From the NCBI GenBank assembly GCA_035540935.1, contig DATLFS010000045.1:1-34338 (forward strand): a stretch of DNA of 34,338 nucleotides. The letters are read 5' to 3'. The DNA comes from DATLFS01 sp035540935 (GTDB lineage: Bacteria; Actinomycetota; CADDZG01; WHSQ01). How positions within the stretch are numbered: position 1 is the first letter of the stretch; every line of letters begins with the position of its first letter. A program made the translations under genes and the position numbers. A model generated the notes under the pieces. It did not search any database. It saw only the letters and a program-made list of their open reading frames with translations, and was not told the origin of the DNA. This document shows, piece after piece, positions 1-7,670 of the stretch.

Positions 1-71
1 CTGCGCGAATAGCTGGACCGACGCGTCGAGACGCTCAGGAGATACATCGGGACCAGCTGTTCGGTGTCTCC

Positions 72-93
72 GAGGCCGTTGAGGGCCTCTTTT
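72..93 (+). terminator. Candidate intrinsic terminator of an upstream plus-strand gene
   Basis: A six-base-pair GC-rich stem (GAGGCC 72-77 with GGCCTC 84-89) and a six-base loop are followed at once by TTTT (90-93). This fits a Rho-independent terminator for a transcript entering from the left on the plus strand. The left edge (1-71) holds no recognisable gene. One reading frame ends at TAG 10-12 and another runs to 94-96, so the final codons of a cut-off gene are possible but cannot be proved. The stem is short, so confidence is moderate. Confidence 0.45.
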
Positions 94-98
94 AGGGG

Positions 99-170
99 TG
101 GGCGGTACTGGGATCGAACCAGTGACCTCTTCGGTGTGAACGAAGCGCTCTCCCGCTGAGCTAACCGCCC
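99..170 (-). tRNA. tRNA-Val (anticodon CAC)
   Basis: The reverse complement folds as a complete 72-nt cloverleaf. It has a 7-bp acceptor stem (GGGCGGT with ACCGCCC), a D arm GCTC/GAGC, an anticodon arm CTTCG/CGAAG with loop TTCACAC, and a T arm ACTGG/CCAGT with loop TTCGATC. Loop positions 34-36 read CAC, which decodes GUG valine codons, heavily used in a genome of this composition. The discriminator base is A (position 99). The following bases on the minus strand are CCC, so the 3' CCA is not encoded and must be added after transcription. Confidence 0.97.
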
Positions 171-221
171 CGAGACCGGCACATGATACCGGGGCGGGAA
201 GCCGCTCCCGGGGGCGGGCGC

Positions 222-368
222 TCAGTTCTGCTCGTCCAGGGGCGTCTCTATGATCCCGGGCCGCGGGTCGTAGCCGCCTTCCCCCTCGCCCTCGTTGTCG
301 CCCTGCCCGCGGCATCCCACCAGAGCCATCAGCAACACCATGCCAACGGCGGTCGCGCGCTTGCGCAT
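222..368 (-). CDS. Small secreted lipoprotein (48 aa), function unknown
   Basis: The 48-residue product has a basic N-terminus (MRKR), a hydrophobic stretch (residues 7-17) and the lipobox LVGC with the lipidated Cys at about 19. This is followed by an acidic, Gly-rich linker (EGEGEGG) and a short tail ending DEQN. A near-perfect Shine-Dalgarno (AAGGAGG on the minus strand, 379-385) lies 10 bases before the ATG at 366-368. This decides the start against longer open frames that would run over the neighbouring gene. The gene is divergent from the Cys-rich protein at 504 and lies next to tRNA-Val. No family is recognised. The processed peptide would be about 30 residues anchored on the outer face of the membrane. 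Confidence 0.75.
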   Translation of the reverse strand: MRKRATAVGMVLLMALVGCRGQGDNEGEGEGGYDPRPGIIETPLDEQN

Positions 369-450
369 CAGAGGTCTTCCTCCTTCCGAGTCCACGTCTC
401 CGGGTGCATTCCCATCCCGTCGCCGAGCAACCCACCCCTCCAGAGTGCAT

Positions 451-487
451 GCGGCCGTCGGCGGGTAGGGCATCCGGGTACGGCCGC
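451..487. repeat. Inverted repeat in the divergent promoter region
   Basis: Perfect 8-base arms GCGGCCGT (451-458) and ACGGCCGC (480-487) are separated by 21 bases. The repeat sits between the divergently oriented genes at 222-368 (minus) and 504-740 (plus), ending four bases before the ribosome binding site of the latter. It could be an operator or an mRNA hairpin near that ribosome binding site. GC-only arms make chance more likely than usual. Confidence 0.35.
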
Positions 488-503
488 AACCGAGAGGAGA
501 GTC

Positions 504-740
504 ATGGCACGCTGTGACATGTGTGGGAACGACTACGACAAGGCGTTTCAGATCACCACGAGTGGCGGTGAGACGAAGACGTTCGACAGCTTCGAATGTG
601 CGATCCACGCGGTTGCACCGACGTGCTCTCACTGCGGATGCAAGGTGATCGGGCATGGGATCGAGTCGAACGGATCGATCTACTGCTGCGCCCACTGTGC
701 GCAGCACAGCGGCGTCGAAGGGGCGCGCGACCGCGTCTGA
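504..740 (+). CDS. Cys-rich metallothionein-like / zinc-ribbon protein (78 aa)
   Basis: The 78-residue protein begins with a CxxC knuckle (CDMC, residues 4-7). A middle segment DSFECA follows, then a Cys/His-rich C-terminal half with CSHCGC (41-46), GHG and YCCAHCAQH. The C-terminal half resembles the prokaryotic metallothionein SmtA-type arrangement (CxxCxC, NG, YCC, CA). A role in binding Zn or another soft metal in the cytoplasm is therefore likely, but the metal is unknown. The ATG at 504 is chosen because GAGAGGAGA (491-499) lies just upstream; an open frame extending left to 183 has no conserved look. It converges on the anti-sigma-like gene with a five-base gap. Confidence 0.8.
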   Translation: MARCDMCGNDYDKAFQITTSGGETKTFDSFECAIHAVAPTCSHCGCKVIGHGIESNGSIYCCAHCAQHSGVEGARDRV

Positions 741-745
741 ACGGC

Positions 746-1210
746 CTACGCGCTCCGGCAGCGCTCGAGAGCCTCCGCGCCGAAGCACGCCCAGACGCAC
801 GACCACTCGTCGCCGTCGATCTCGACGACCGACGTTCCCCACGAGCGGGACAGCGCGTCGACGAGGAAGAGGCCGCGACCTCCTTCGTCAAAGAGCGTGG
901 GGACGCGTCTGGGGGAGCGTATGCCCGGGCCCCGGTCGCACACCTTGATCAGTAAGGAGGGAGGCCCGACGCGGACGAAAACCACGACGCGCCCGTCTTT
1001 CCCGCGGGTGCCGGAGTGTCGCACCGCGTTCGTCACCAGTTCGGTAGCGGCGAGCTTGAGCGTGTCGGTCAGCTCTTCGTCGAACTCGTATTCGAGGTCG
1101 TCCAGAGCCGCCCGCAGGCGCGACGAAGCGAGATCGTCGGCGCGGAGGTCGATGCGGTGCATCGTTTCGGAAAGTCTGTGGACGGTCGTCAATGTGTCCC
1201 TCGTCCCCAC
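746..1210 (-). CDS. RsbW-like anti-sigma factor / serine kinase, HATPase_c domain
   Basis: This is a single GHKL/HATPase_c domain of 154 residues with no sensor or membrane part, the size of RsbW/SpoIIAB-type anti-sigma kinases. The N box is ELVTNAVRHS (about 57-66), the G1 box DRGPG (92-96) and the G2 box GRGLFLV (111-117). Members bind ATP and either sequester a sigma factor or phosphorylate an anti-anti-sigma factor. Neither partner is in this window, so the target is unknown. The start used is GTG 1208-1210; the in-frame ATG 16 codons later (MHRIDL) is a possible alternative because no clear Shine-Dalgarno marks the first. A TAGGAT motif on the minus strand upstream could be its -10 element. 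It is divergent from the GNAT gene at 1326. Confidence 0.85.
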   Translation of the reverse strand: MGTRDTLTTVHRLSETMHRIDLRADDLASSRLRAALDDLEYEFDEELTDTLKLAATELVTNAVRHSGTRGKDGRVVVFVRVGPPSLLIKVCDRGPGIRSPRRVPTLFDEGGRGLFLVDALSRSWGTSVVEIDGDEWSCVWACFGAEALERCRSA

Positions 1211-1325
1211 GGCGGCATCACCGGGATCCTACCGCTCGAGTACCGCGGAACGGCTGATCTTGCGCCCCCCAGAAGCGTCATACAGCCGACACCCGCCGAT
1301 GGTCCTCGATGATTAGCTGGCCGGC

Positions 1326-2258
1326 ATGACGATCGTCGAACCAGGCTACGGCTTCCGAGCCGCGACGGCCGCCGATCTACCCGCGGCGGCGCGGATGATC
1401 CGCGATTACGACGTGGAGATCGGCGGGCACGCCGAGGTGAACGAGGAAGACCTGTACAGCTTCGTGAGAAACCCGCGCGTCGATTTCGCACGCGACTCCT
1501 GGCTGGCGGAGCAGGACGGAACCCCGGTCGTCTTCGGCCTCGTGTGGCCGAACGACGAACGCACGATCTACGGATTCGGCGTGGTCCACCCGAGGCACGC
1601 AGGCCGCGGTCTCGGCACGCGCTGGCTCGATTTCGCGGAGAGGCGCGCCCACGAGATGCTGCCGCCCGGAGGTGCCTACCGTTCCTATGTCCTCCGGGGC
1701 GACGATGCCGCGCGCGAGCTTCACGAGCGCCGCGGCTACCGGCTGGTGCGGCTCCAGTACACGATGCACCGCGACCTTCCGGCGACAGACGTCGTCGGGA
1801 CGTCGCCGGTGTCGATCCGGAACGCGCGCGAGGATGAGGGGGCGCTTCTACACGCACTCGTGGAGGACACGTTCTCCGAGCACTGGGCGCATTCCGCCCG
1901 ATCGTTCGCCGAGTTCTCTGCCGATCTGCTCGAGCGCGGCGATACCGATCCGGGGCTCTGGTTCGTGGCGGAGGAGAACGGCGAGCCGGTCGGCGTCCTC
2001 ATCGGGACCTTCGACGACGACGGCGGTTATGTCGTCGATCTCGGCGTGAAGAAACGCGCGCGCGGGCGGGGCATCGGGCGAGCTCTCCTCGCGCGGTCAT
2101 TCGCCGAGTTCACGCGGCGAGGTGCCGCCGAGGTGACCCTCGACGTCGATGCGGCGAACGAGACCGGCGCCGTGCGGCTGTATGAGTCGGTCGGGATGAA
2201 GCCCCGGAACGTCTACGAGATCTACGAGCTCGAGATCGGTCCTGCGGAGGCTACGTAG
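1326..2258 (+). CDS. Tandem-GNAT N-acetyltransferase (310 aa)
   Basis: Two GNAT folds are joined head to tail. The N-terminal domain (about 9-150) carries the acetyl-CoA pyrophosphate loop RHAGRGLG (90-97). The C-terminal domain (about 162-305) carries RARGRGIG (244-251) and the typical ending NETGAVRLYESVGM (278-291). Both loops look intact, so either or both halves could be active. The length and two-domain layout match mycothiol synthase MshD, but nothing here proves that substrate, and many actinobacterial tandem GNATs have other or unknown targets. The next gene starts nine bases after the stop, so the two may share transcripts, although that gene also has its own promoter-like motif. 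No strong Shine-Dalgarno precedes the ATG. Confidence 0.88.
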   Translation: MTIVEPGYGFRAATAADLPAAARMIRDYDVEIGGHAEVNEEDLYSFVRNPRVDFARDSWLAEQDGTPVVFGLVWPNDERTIYGFGVVHPRHAGRGLGTRWLDFAERRAHEMLPPGGAYRSYVLRGDDAARELHERRGYRLVRLQYTMHRDLPATDVVGTSPVSIRNAREDEGALLHALVEDTFSEHWAHSARSFAEFSADLLERGDTDPGLWFVAEENGEPVGVLIGTFDDDGGYVVDLGVKKRARGRGIGRALLARSFAEFTRRGAAEVTLDVDAANETGAVRLYESVGMKPRNVYEIYELEIGPAEAT

Positions 2259-2270
2259 ACTGCGGTCGTG
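2256..2270 (+). promoter_or_regulatory. Leaderless-type -10 element of the enolase-superfamily gene
   Basis: TAGACT (2256-2261) fits the actinobacterial -10 consensus TAnnnT. It is followed by exactly six bases and the GTG start at 2268-2270, so transcription would begin at the start codon. Its first three bases are also the TAG stop codon of the preceding acetyltransferase gene. There is no Shine-Dalgarno. This is inferred from position and motif only. Confidence 0.45.
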
Positions 2271-3566
2271 ACCCAGCAAGGCGAGCGCCCGGACCTGGAC
2301 GACATCGCCCGCGGAAGCGGAGACCCGGTGGCGAGGGTCGAGCTCTATCACTACGCCGCTCCGCTTCCGGCGACGTTCCACCCCGCCTGGATCCCGGGGT
2401 TCCCGCAGACGGAGAACCGGGCCACGCTGGTGCGGGTCATCACCCGCGACGGGGTCGAGGGTTGGTCCGCCGGCCCGGCCCTCTCGCGCGAGAGGCGAGG
2501 TCTCGGCGATCTGCTCGGGCCTTACCTCGTCGGGGAGGACGCCACCGACATCCATCTGGTTCAGCAGCGGCTGCGGGAGATGGGTTATCTCGGCTGGCGC
2601 AACTGGTGGCTGGAGCCTGCCTTCTGGGACATCAAGGCGAAGAAGGCGGGCGTGCCGTTGTGGCGGCTGCTCGGAGGCTCCCCGCAGAGGGTCGGGCTCT
2701 ACGCCTCGTCGGGCGAGGTTCGAACCGCGGAGGAACGCGCCGAGGAAGCCGCGACGCGCTTCGCCGAAGGGTTCCGCATCCTGAAGATCCGCGTCCATGA
2801 GGACGAAGAGGCCGACATCCGTCAGGTCGAGGGCACCGCGGCGCGACTGCCGGACGGCATGCGGATCGCGGTGGATGCGAACCAAGCATGGCGCGTGACC
2901 GCCATCGGCGACGCTCCGCTGTGGGACCTCCCGCGGGCGCGCCGTTTCGCCGATAGATGCGCGGCCGCCGGCGTGGTCTGGCTCGAGGAGCCGCTTCCGA
3001 TGGACGCGTACGACGACCTGGCGGCGCTGACCGAATATTCGAAGATCCCGATGGCCGGCGGCGAGCTGCATACCTCGGCGCTCGCCGAGCTGAGCATGAT
3101 GCTCGATCGGCGCTGCTACGACATCTTGCAGCCGGATGCCATGTTCACCGGCGGCGTCCTCCAGACTTTGCGTCTGGCGCGGCTGTGCCGGGAGCGCGGC
3201 CGCGCGTATACGCCGCACACGTGGACCAACGGGATCGGCTTTGCCGTGAACCTGCACGTCTTCCTTGCGTCGGGTTTCGCGGCGGAGCGGGCGCTCGAGT
3301 ACCCGCTGGACCCGCCGGGCTGGGTGCCGGAAGCGCGCGATGCGATGCTGACGGTGCCGTTCCTGCACGACCACGGCGAGCTGGATCCTCCGGAGCGACC
3401 GGGGCTCGGCATCGAGATCGACCGGCGCGCCCTACGGCGTCACGGGAAACGGTTCTTCGCGATGGACCGCAAGCGTCTCGTGTGGTTCGCCCTCCGGGAC
3501 CGCGGCGTCAAGGCGTCGCGCGAGATCGATCGTGTCAAGCGGGAGCGCTCCTCGGAACAAAAGTGA
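2268..3566 (+). CDS. Enolase-superfamily dehydratase/racemase (mandelate racemase/MLE type)
   Basis: The 432-residue protein has the N-terminal capping domain (about 22-140) and a (beta/alpha)7-beta barrel (about 145-370). Metal ligands are visible as D203 (in VDAN), E240 (in LEEP) and E266 (in GGE). A His-Asp dyad of mandelate-racemase type is formed by H317 (TPHTW) and D290 (QPD). At the end of strand 2 the usual Lys-x-Lys reads K173-I-R175, so the second Lys base is an Arg. The family abstracts a proton alpha to a carboxylate; with the H317/D290 dyad a sugar-acid dehydratase or an epimerase is the natural guess, with substrate unknown. A basic tail of about 45 residues follows the barrel. 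Start is GTG with no ribosome binding site. It converges on pncB with six bases between the stop codons. Confidence 0.88.
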   Translation: MTQQGERPDLDDIARGSGDPVARVELYHYAAPLPATFHPAWIPGFPQTENRATLVRVITRDGVEGWSAGPALSRERRGLGDLLGPYLVGEDATDIHLVQQRLREMGYLGWRNWWLEPAFWDIKAKKAGVPLWRLLGGSPQRVGLYASSGEVRTAEERAEEAATRFAEGFRILKIRVHEDEEADIRQVEGTAARLPDGMRIAVDANQAWRVTAIGDAPLWDLPRARRFADRCAAAGVVWLEEPLPMDAYDDLAALTEYSKIPMAGGELHTSALAELSMMLDRRCYDILQPDAMFTGGVLQTLRLARLCRERGRAYTPHTWTNGIGFAVNLHVFLASGFAAERALEYPLDPPGWVPEARDAMLTVPFLHDHGELDPPERPGLGIEIDRRALRRHGKRFFAMDRKRLVWFALRDRGVKASREIDRVKRERSSEQK

Positions 3567-3572
3567 CGTCCG

Positions 3573-4922
3573 TCAGCGGCGGGCGCGCATGCGTTCGACC
3601 AGTTCCTCCAAGCGGGGGGACAGCCGGACCGGGTACGGCGCGCCGGACCTGAGCGCGCGCAGCTCGTCCGGTAGCGCATCGAGGTTGCGCCGGCAGAAAG
3701 CGCGCGTCTCCTCGAGGGGCGGGGCCTCGCGGATCCGGCGTCCGTTCCGCACGATGGGCTCTAAGAGAGGGCGCCCTTCCTGCTCCTCGTCCTCGAGGGC
3801 GATGACGTCCTCCTCCATCGCTCCGCGCCGGTAGACCTGCTTCCGGCCGGGAAGCGTGACCTTGCCGGTCGAGAGCTTCATCTTCGGCCCCGCCTCGTCC
3901 TCCACCAGCTTGTAGGCCCCGCCGAGCGCGGGAGCGTCACCACTCGTCCCGAGCTGCGTGCCTACGCCGAAGGCGTCGATCGGCGCCTCCGCGGCGAGCA
4001 GCCGTTCGATCTCGTATTCGTCCAGGTCCCCAGAGGCGAAGATCTGCAGCTCGGGCAGCCCGGCTTCGTCGAGGATCGTCCGCACGACCTTGGCGCACTC
4101 GACGAGGTCGCCCGAATCGATGCGGACTCCGCGGATCGACATGCCCGTCTCCTTCGCCTCCCGCGCGACGGTGGCGGCGTTTCGGGCTCCCTCGGCGATG
4201 TCGAACGTGTCCACGAGGAGGATCGTGTCGTTGCCGAAGTGAGAGGCGTAGGTGCGGAACGCTTCCAACTCGCTCGGGAACGCGAGCACGTAAGAGTGCG
4301 CCATCGTCCCGGAGAGCGGGATGCCGTAGAAGCGCCCGGCCAGGACGTTCGAAGTGGCCGCGGCACCGCCGACGAACGCGGCTCGAGCCGCTTTGAGGCC
4401 TGCGTCGGCGCCGTGGTCGCGCCGGAGCGAGAAATCGACGAAGCGGCGGTCGCCGCAGGCGATCGCGACCCTTGCCGCTTTCGACGCCACCATCGTCTGG
4501 AACGTGATCGCGTTGAGTAGGAACGTCTCCACGAACTGGGCCTCGATCAACGGGGCGGTCACGCGAACGATCGGCTCGCCGCCGAAAGCGATCTCGCCCT
4601 CGCGCATGGCGACGACGTCACCGCTGAAGCTGAAGCGCGAGAGGTAGTCGAGGAAGTCGTCGTCGAATATGCCGAGGGATCTGAGATAGGCGAGCGCGCC
4701 GTCGTCGAAGGAGAGCGATTCCAGGTAAGAGACCGCGTCCTCCACGCCGCACACGACGAGGAAGCTGCGTTGCGGAGGGAGCGAGCGGATGAACAGGTCG
4801 AATGTCGCCGTTCCGTTCAGGTCGTGGCGGTGGTAGCTCGCGGCCATCGTGAGCTCGTAGAGATCCGTCAGCAGCGCGACGTTGTCGTCGCCGACCCACG
4901 TCCCGGCGCGCCGCTTCTCCAT
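3573..4922 (-). CDS. pncB: Nicotinate phosphoribosyltransferase
   Basis: This is a full-length (449 aa) type II phosphoribosyltransferase. It makes nicotinate mononucleotide from nicotinate and PRPP with ATP hydrolysis, the entry of the NAD salvage (Preiss-Handler) route. Seen are the N-terminal LLTDLYELTM motif (18-26), RRDHGADAG (167-175), SGTMAHS with the phosphorylatable His at about 209, RIDSGDL (267-273) and a later GVGTQLGTS segment before the C-terminal domain. It is the last gene of a minus-strand run, 33 bases after the aminotransferase. A TAGCGT box six bases before the ATG suggests it can also be transcribed alone as a leaderless message. No terminator is visible in the six-base gap to the convergent neighbour. 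Confidence 0.96.
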   Translation of the reverse strand: MEKRRAGTWVGDDNVALLTDLYELTMAASYHRHDLNGTATFDLFIRSLPPQRSFLVVCGVEDAVSYLESLSFDDGALAYLRSLGIFDDDFLDYLSRFSFSGDVVAMREGEIAFGGEPIVRVTAPLIEAQFVETFLLNAITFQTMVASKAARVAIACGDRRFVDFSLRRDHGADAGLKAARAAFVGGAAATSNVLAGRFYGIPLSGTMAHSYVLAFPSELEAFRTYASHFGNDTILLVDTFDIAEGARNAATVAREAKETGMSIRGVRIDSGDLVECAKVVRTILDEAGLPELQIFASGDLDEYEIERLLAAEAPIDAFGVGTQLGTSGDAPALGGAYKLVEDEAGPKMKLSTGKVTLPGRKQVYRRGAMEEDVIALEDEEQEGRPLLEPIVRNGRRIREAPPLEETRAFCRRNLDALPDELRALRSGAPYPVRLSPRLEELVERMRARR

Positions 4923-4934
4923 GCCTCTACGCTA
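4920..4934 (-). promoter_or_regulatory. Leaderless-type -10 element of pncB
   Basis: On the minus strand TAGCGT (4929-4934) is followed by six bases and the ATG start codon (4920-4922). This matches TAnnnT spaced for transcription starting at the A of ATG. No Shine-Dalgarno is present between them apart from a weak AGAGG two bases from the start. The motif lies in the 33-base gap after the aminotransferase gene. Confidence 0.45.
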
Positions 4935-4955
4935 CCGAAGGCGAGGGTTGCGCCC

Positions 4956-6272
4956 TCAGCGCTGCGAGCGCGCCGCCGACGTCAGGATGTCGAGCCCCTC
5001 GTCGAGGTCGTCGTCCGAGATGATGAGGGGCACGAGGTGACGGATGACGTTGCCGTCGATGCCGGCGGAGAGCGCCACCAACCCGCGCCGCCCGGCCTCG
5101 TCGAGGATCCGGCGGACGAGCTCCCGGTTGGGTGTCTTCGACTCACGATCGGTGACGAACTCCACCGCCATCATGGCGCCGATGCCCCGGACCTCTCCGA
5201 TCTCTGCCACCTCGCCGCCGGCCTCTTCCCATGCGGATCCGATGCGCTTCTCGATCTCGAGAGCACGCTCCATCAGCCCCTCGTCCTCGAGCACCCCCAG
5301 GACCGCGTTCGCGGCCGCGCACGCGACGGGGTTGCCCACGTAGGTCCCGCCGATGCGGCCGGAGCCGACGTCCATCAGCTCGGGCCTGGCGACGACGGCC
5401 GAGAGCGGATACCCAGACGCGAGCGCCTTCGCCAGGATGACCATGTCGGCTTCGACCCCGAAGTGCTCGGAGGCGAGGAACCTGCCGGTCCGGCCGCACC
5501 CCGACTGCACCTCGTCGGCGATGAGCACGATCCCGTGCCGCTCGCAGATCGAACGAAGCCCCGGGAGGAAGTCGCGGGGTGGGACGACGAACCCACCCTC
5601 GCCCTGGATCGGCTCGACGATCACGGCCGCGACCTGCGATGGGTCGACGTGCGTGACGAATGCGCTCTCGAGCGCGGCCAGCGCTTCCGCCCCGGCGCGG
5701 TGCGGGTCTTCGCTCCGGTACGGATACGGGAACGGGACGCGGTACACCTCGGGTGCGAACGGACCGAAGCCGCTCTTGTACGGCTTCTGCTTGCTGGTGA
5801 GCGTGAGCGCCATGAGCGTCCGGCCGTGGAAGGCGCGCTCGAACGTGATGATCCCCGTCCGCCCGGTCGCGGCCCGCGCCAGCTTGACGGCGTTCTCGAC
5901 GGCCTCCGCGCCGGAGTTGAAGAGAGCGACCTTGTCGCCGGTGCGCCCCGTCATCCGTACGAGCCGCTCGCCCAACTCGACGAAGCTCTCGTAGGGGACG
6001 ACGGCGTAGTCGGTGTGCGAGAAGCGGCGCGCCTGATCGAGGACCGCCTCGACGACCCGCGGATGAGAGTGCCCCAGGAGGTTCGGGCCCACACCCGTGG
6101 CGAAATCGAGGAAGACGTTTCCGTCCACGTCGGTGAAGGACGCTCCGTGCCCTTCGGCTATGACGACGGGAAGGTTGAGGTCGTAGGCGTCGGAGACCAC
6201 CTTCTTGTGACGCTCGACGATCTCGGTCGAGCGGGGGCCGGGCACGGCCGTGACGAGCTTGATGGTTCCCAC
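4956..6272 (-). CDS. gabT: Class III aminotransferase, 4-aminobutyrate aminotransferase type
   Basis: This is a PLP-dependent fold-type I, class III transaminase of 438 residues. Visible are NSGAEAVENAVKLAR (119-133), the glycine-rich cofactor loop; FHGRT (148-152); EPIQGEGGF (220-228); D253 in ADEVQSGCGRTG, which holds the pyridine nitrogen; and the Schiff-base lysine K282 in AKALASGYPLS. The EPIQGEGG and GRTGRF stretches favour 4-aminobutyrate/omega-amino acid substrates over acetylornithine, giving succinate semialdehyde and glutamate. No succinate-semialdehyde dehydrogenase is nearby, so the physiological donor remains open. Start is GTG 6270-6272, preceded by AGGGAG on the minus strand; the frame stays open further upstream but there runs over the end of pepT and is not coding. 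Confidence 0.88.
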   Translation of the reverse strand: MGTIKLVTAVPGPRSTEIVERHKKVVSDAYDLNLPVVIAEGHGASFTDVDGNVFLDFATGVGPNLLGHSHPRVVEAVLDQARRFSHTDYAVVPYESFVELGERLVRMTGRTGDKVALFNSGAEAVENAVKLARAATGRTGIITFERAFHGRTLMALTLTSKQKPYKSGFGPFAPEVYRVPFPYPYRSEDPHRAGAEALAALESAFVTHVDPSQVAAVIVEPIQGEGGFVVPPRDFLPGLRSICERHGIVLIADEVQSGCGRTGRFLASEHFGVEADMVILAKALASGYPLSAVVARPELMDVGSGRIGGTYVGNPVACAAANAVLGVLEDEGLMERALEIEKRIGSAWEEAGGEVAEIGEVRGIGAMMAVEFVTDRESKTPNRELVRRILDEAGRRGLVALSAGIDGNVIRHLVPLIISDDDLDEGLDILTSAARSQR

Positions 6273-6357
6273 GCGACTCCCTATGCCGGGCGGAGCGCCG
6301 TTGCTCCGCGATGACAGTCGTAACACGCGCGTCTCGTCCCGCCGCGGCGCGCCGCGG

Positions 6358-7632
6358 TCACGCCGAGGACTCCTCACCCCAAAGCCGGACGAGATGGACG
6401 ATCGTCGCGACGGCGTCGGCCATGTCCTGCACGCAGACCCACTCCCGGGTGCTGTGGATCTCGTGCATGCCGGCGAAGAGGTTGGGCGTCGGCAGGCCTC
6501 GCTCCGTGAGCCGCGCCCCGTCGGTCCCTCCTCTGATCGCCCCACGGCGCGGCTCGAGGCCGGCGGCACGGATCGCCCGCTCCGCGATCTGGACGGGCCG
6601 TCCGTCGCCCTCGAGGTAGCTCCTCATGTTGCGGTACTGCTCGACCACCTCGACGTCGACGCGGCCGCCGGAGACGGTTGCCGCCGCATCTTCCGCGGCG
6701 CGCCGGATCAGCTGGACGTGTCCCTCGAGCACGTCGTCGTCGAAGTCACGCGCGAGAACCTTCACGACGGTCTTGTCGCATCCGCCGGCGATCGACCATG
6801 GGTGGACGAAGCCGTCTCTCCCGGCCGTCGTCTCCGGCGCGAGATCGCGCGGAAGACGTTCGACGAACGCCGCCGCCATGCGGATCGAGTTGAGGAGCTT
6901 GTCCTTCGCGTATCCGGGGTGCGTGTTGTTGCCGATGAACGAGACGACTGCTTGGCGGGCGGAGAACGTCTCGTCCTCGATCGAGCCGCGGTCGGCGCCG
7001 TCGATCGTGTAGGCGATGTCCGCCCCGAAGCCCTGGATGTCGAAGAGGTCGACGCCTCTCCCGACCTCCTCGTCCACGGTGAAGGCGATGCGGACGCGGC
7101 CGTGGGGGACCTCCGGGTGCTCGAGGAGGTATCGCGCCGCGGCCATGATCGCGGCGACGCCGGCCTTGTCGTCGGCGCCCAACAGCGTCGTGCCGTCGGA
7201 CGTGACGATGTCCTTGCCGACGCATTCCCGCAGTGCCGGGCTGTCCTCGGGGGTCAGCACGAGGGACGGGTCGGCGGGATACCGGATCGCGCCTCCGTCG
7301 TAGCCGCGCAGGACCCGCGGCTCGACCCCCGCGCCCGCGGCCTCGGGGCTCGTGTCGACGTGGGCGAGCAGGCCGACGGTCGGCGCGCCGTCCCCGTCCG
7401 TCGCCTTCAGCGTTGCCGTGACGTAGCCGTGTTCGTCCAGCGCCGCCTCTGCCGCGCCCATCTCTTCGAGCTCTCGGAGCAGCAGGCGGCTCAGGTCGAG
7501 CTGCTTCTGCGTGCTCGGGAAGGCCGCGACGCCCTCCTCCGCCTGCGTGTCGATGCGGACGTAGCGGAGGAAACGGTCGAGCACGTCGGGCCCGACCTCG
7601 GCGGCGAGCGGAGATGTATAGGGCGAGGACAT
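6358..7632 (-). CDS. pepT: Peptidase T (tripeptide aminopeptidase, M20B)
   Basis: This 424-residue di-zinc aminopeptidase releases the N-terminal residue of tripeptides in the cytoplasm. Zinc and catalytic motifs are present: HVDTSPEA (H91, D93), GADDKAGVA (152-160, bridging Asp), DEEVGRG (187-193, catalytic Glu pair), the SFIGNNTHPGYAKDK lid region, and a C-terminal GMHEIHSTREW with the last zinc His. The conserved IRGGTDGARLTERGLPTPN stretch of M20 peptidases is also present. Length equals that of characterised PepT. It lies between the beta-propeller gene and the aminotransferase on the same strand with gaps of 38 and 85 bases. Confidence 0.95.
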   Translation of the reverse strand: MSSPYTSPLAAEVGPDVLDRFLRYVRIDTQAEEGVAAFPSTQKQLDLSRLLLRELEEMGAAEAALDEHGYVTATLKATDGDGAPTVGLLAHVDTSPEAAGAGVEPRVLRGYDGGAIRYPADPSLVLTPEDSPALRECVGKDIVTSDGTTLLGADDKAGVAAIMAAARYLLEHPEVPHGRVRIAFTVDEEVGRGVDLFDIQGFGADIAYTIDGADRGSIEDETFSARQAVVSFIGNNTHPGYAKDKLLNSIRMAAAFVERLPRDLAPETTAGRDGFVHPWSIAGGCDKTVVKVLARDFDDDVLEGHVQLIRRAAEDAAATVSGGRVDVEVVEQYRNMRSYLEGDGRPVQIAERAIRAAGLEPRRGAIRGGTDGARLTERGLPTPNLFAGMHEIHSTREWVCVQDMADAVATIVHLVRLWGEESSA

Positions 7633-7645
7633 GGGCGCCAGGATA
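7630..7645 (-). promoter_or_regulatory. Leaderless-type -10 element of pepT
   Basis: TATCCT on the minus strand (7640-7645) is followed by seven bases and the ATG (7630-7632). It fits TAnnnT spaced for a start-codon transcription start. No Shine-Dalgarno lies upstream of this ATG, which supports leaderless initiation. A weak TTCGGC sits 17 bases further upstream in the place of a -35. Confidence 0.42.
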
Positions 7646-7670
7646 GGGGAGCGTCCCGGCGCGCCGAACG

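Noticed and set aside
6273..6569. N-terminal extension of the aminotransferase reading frame
   Set aside because: The extra 99 codons lie over the 3' end of pepT, are Arg/Ser-rich without conservation, and a ribosome binding site precedes the GTG at 6270-6272.
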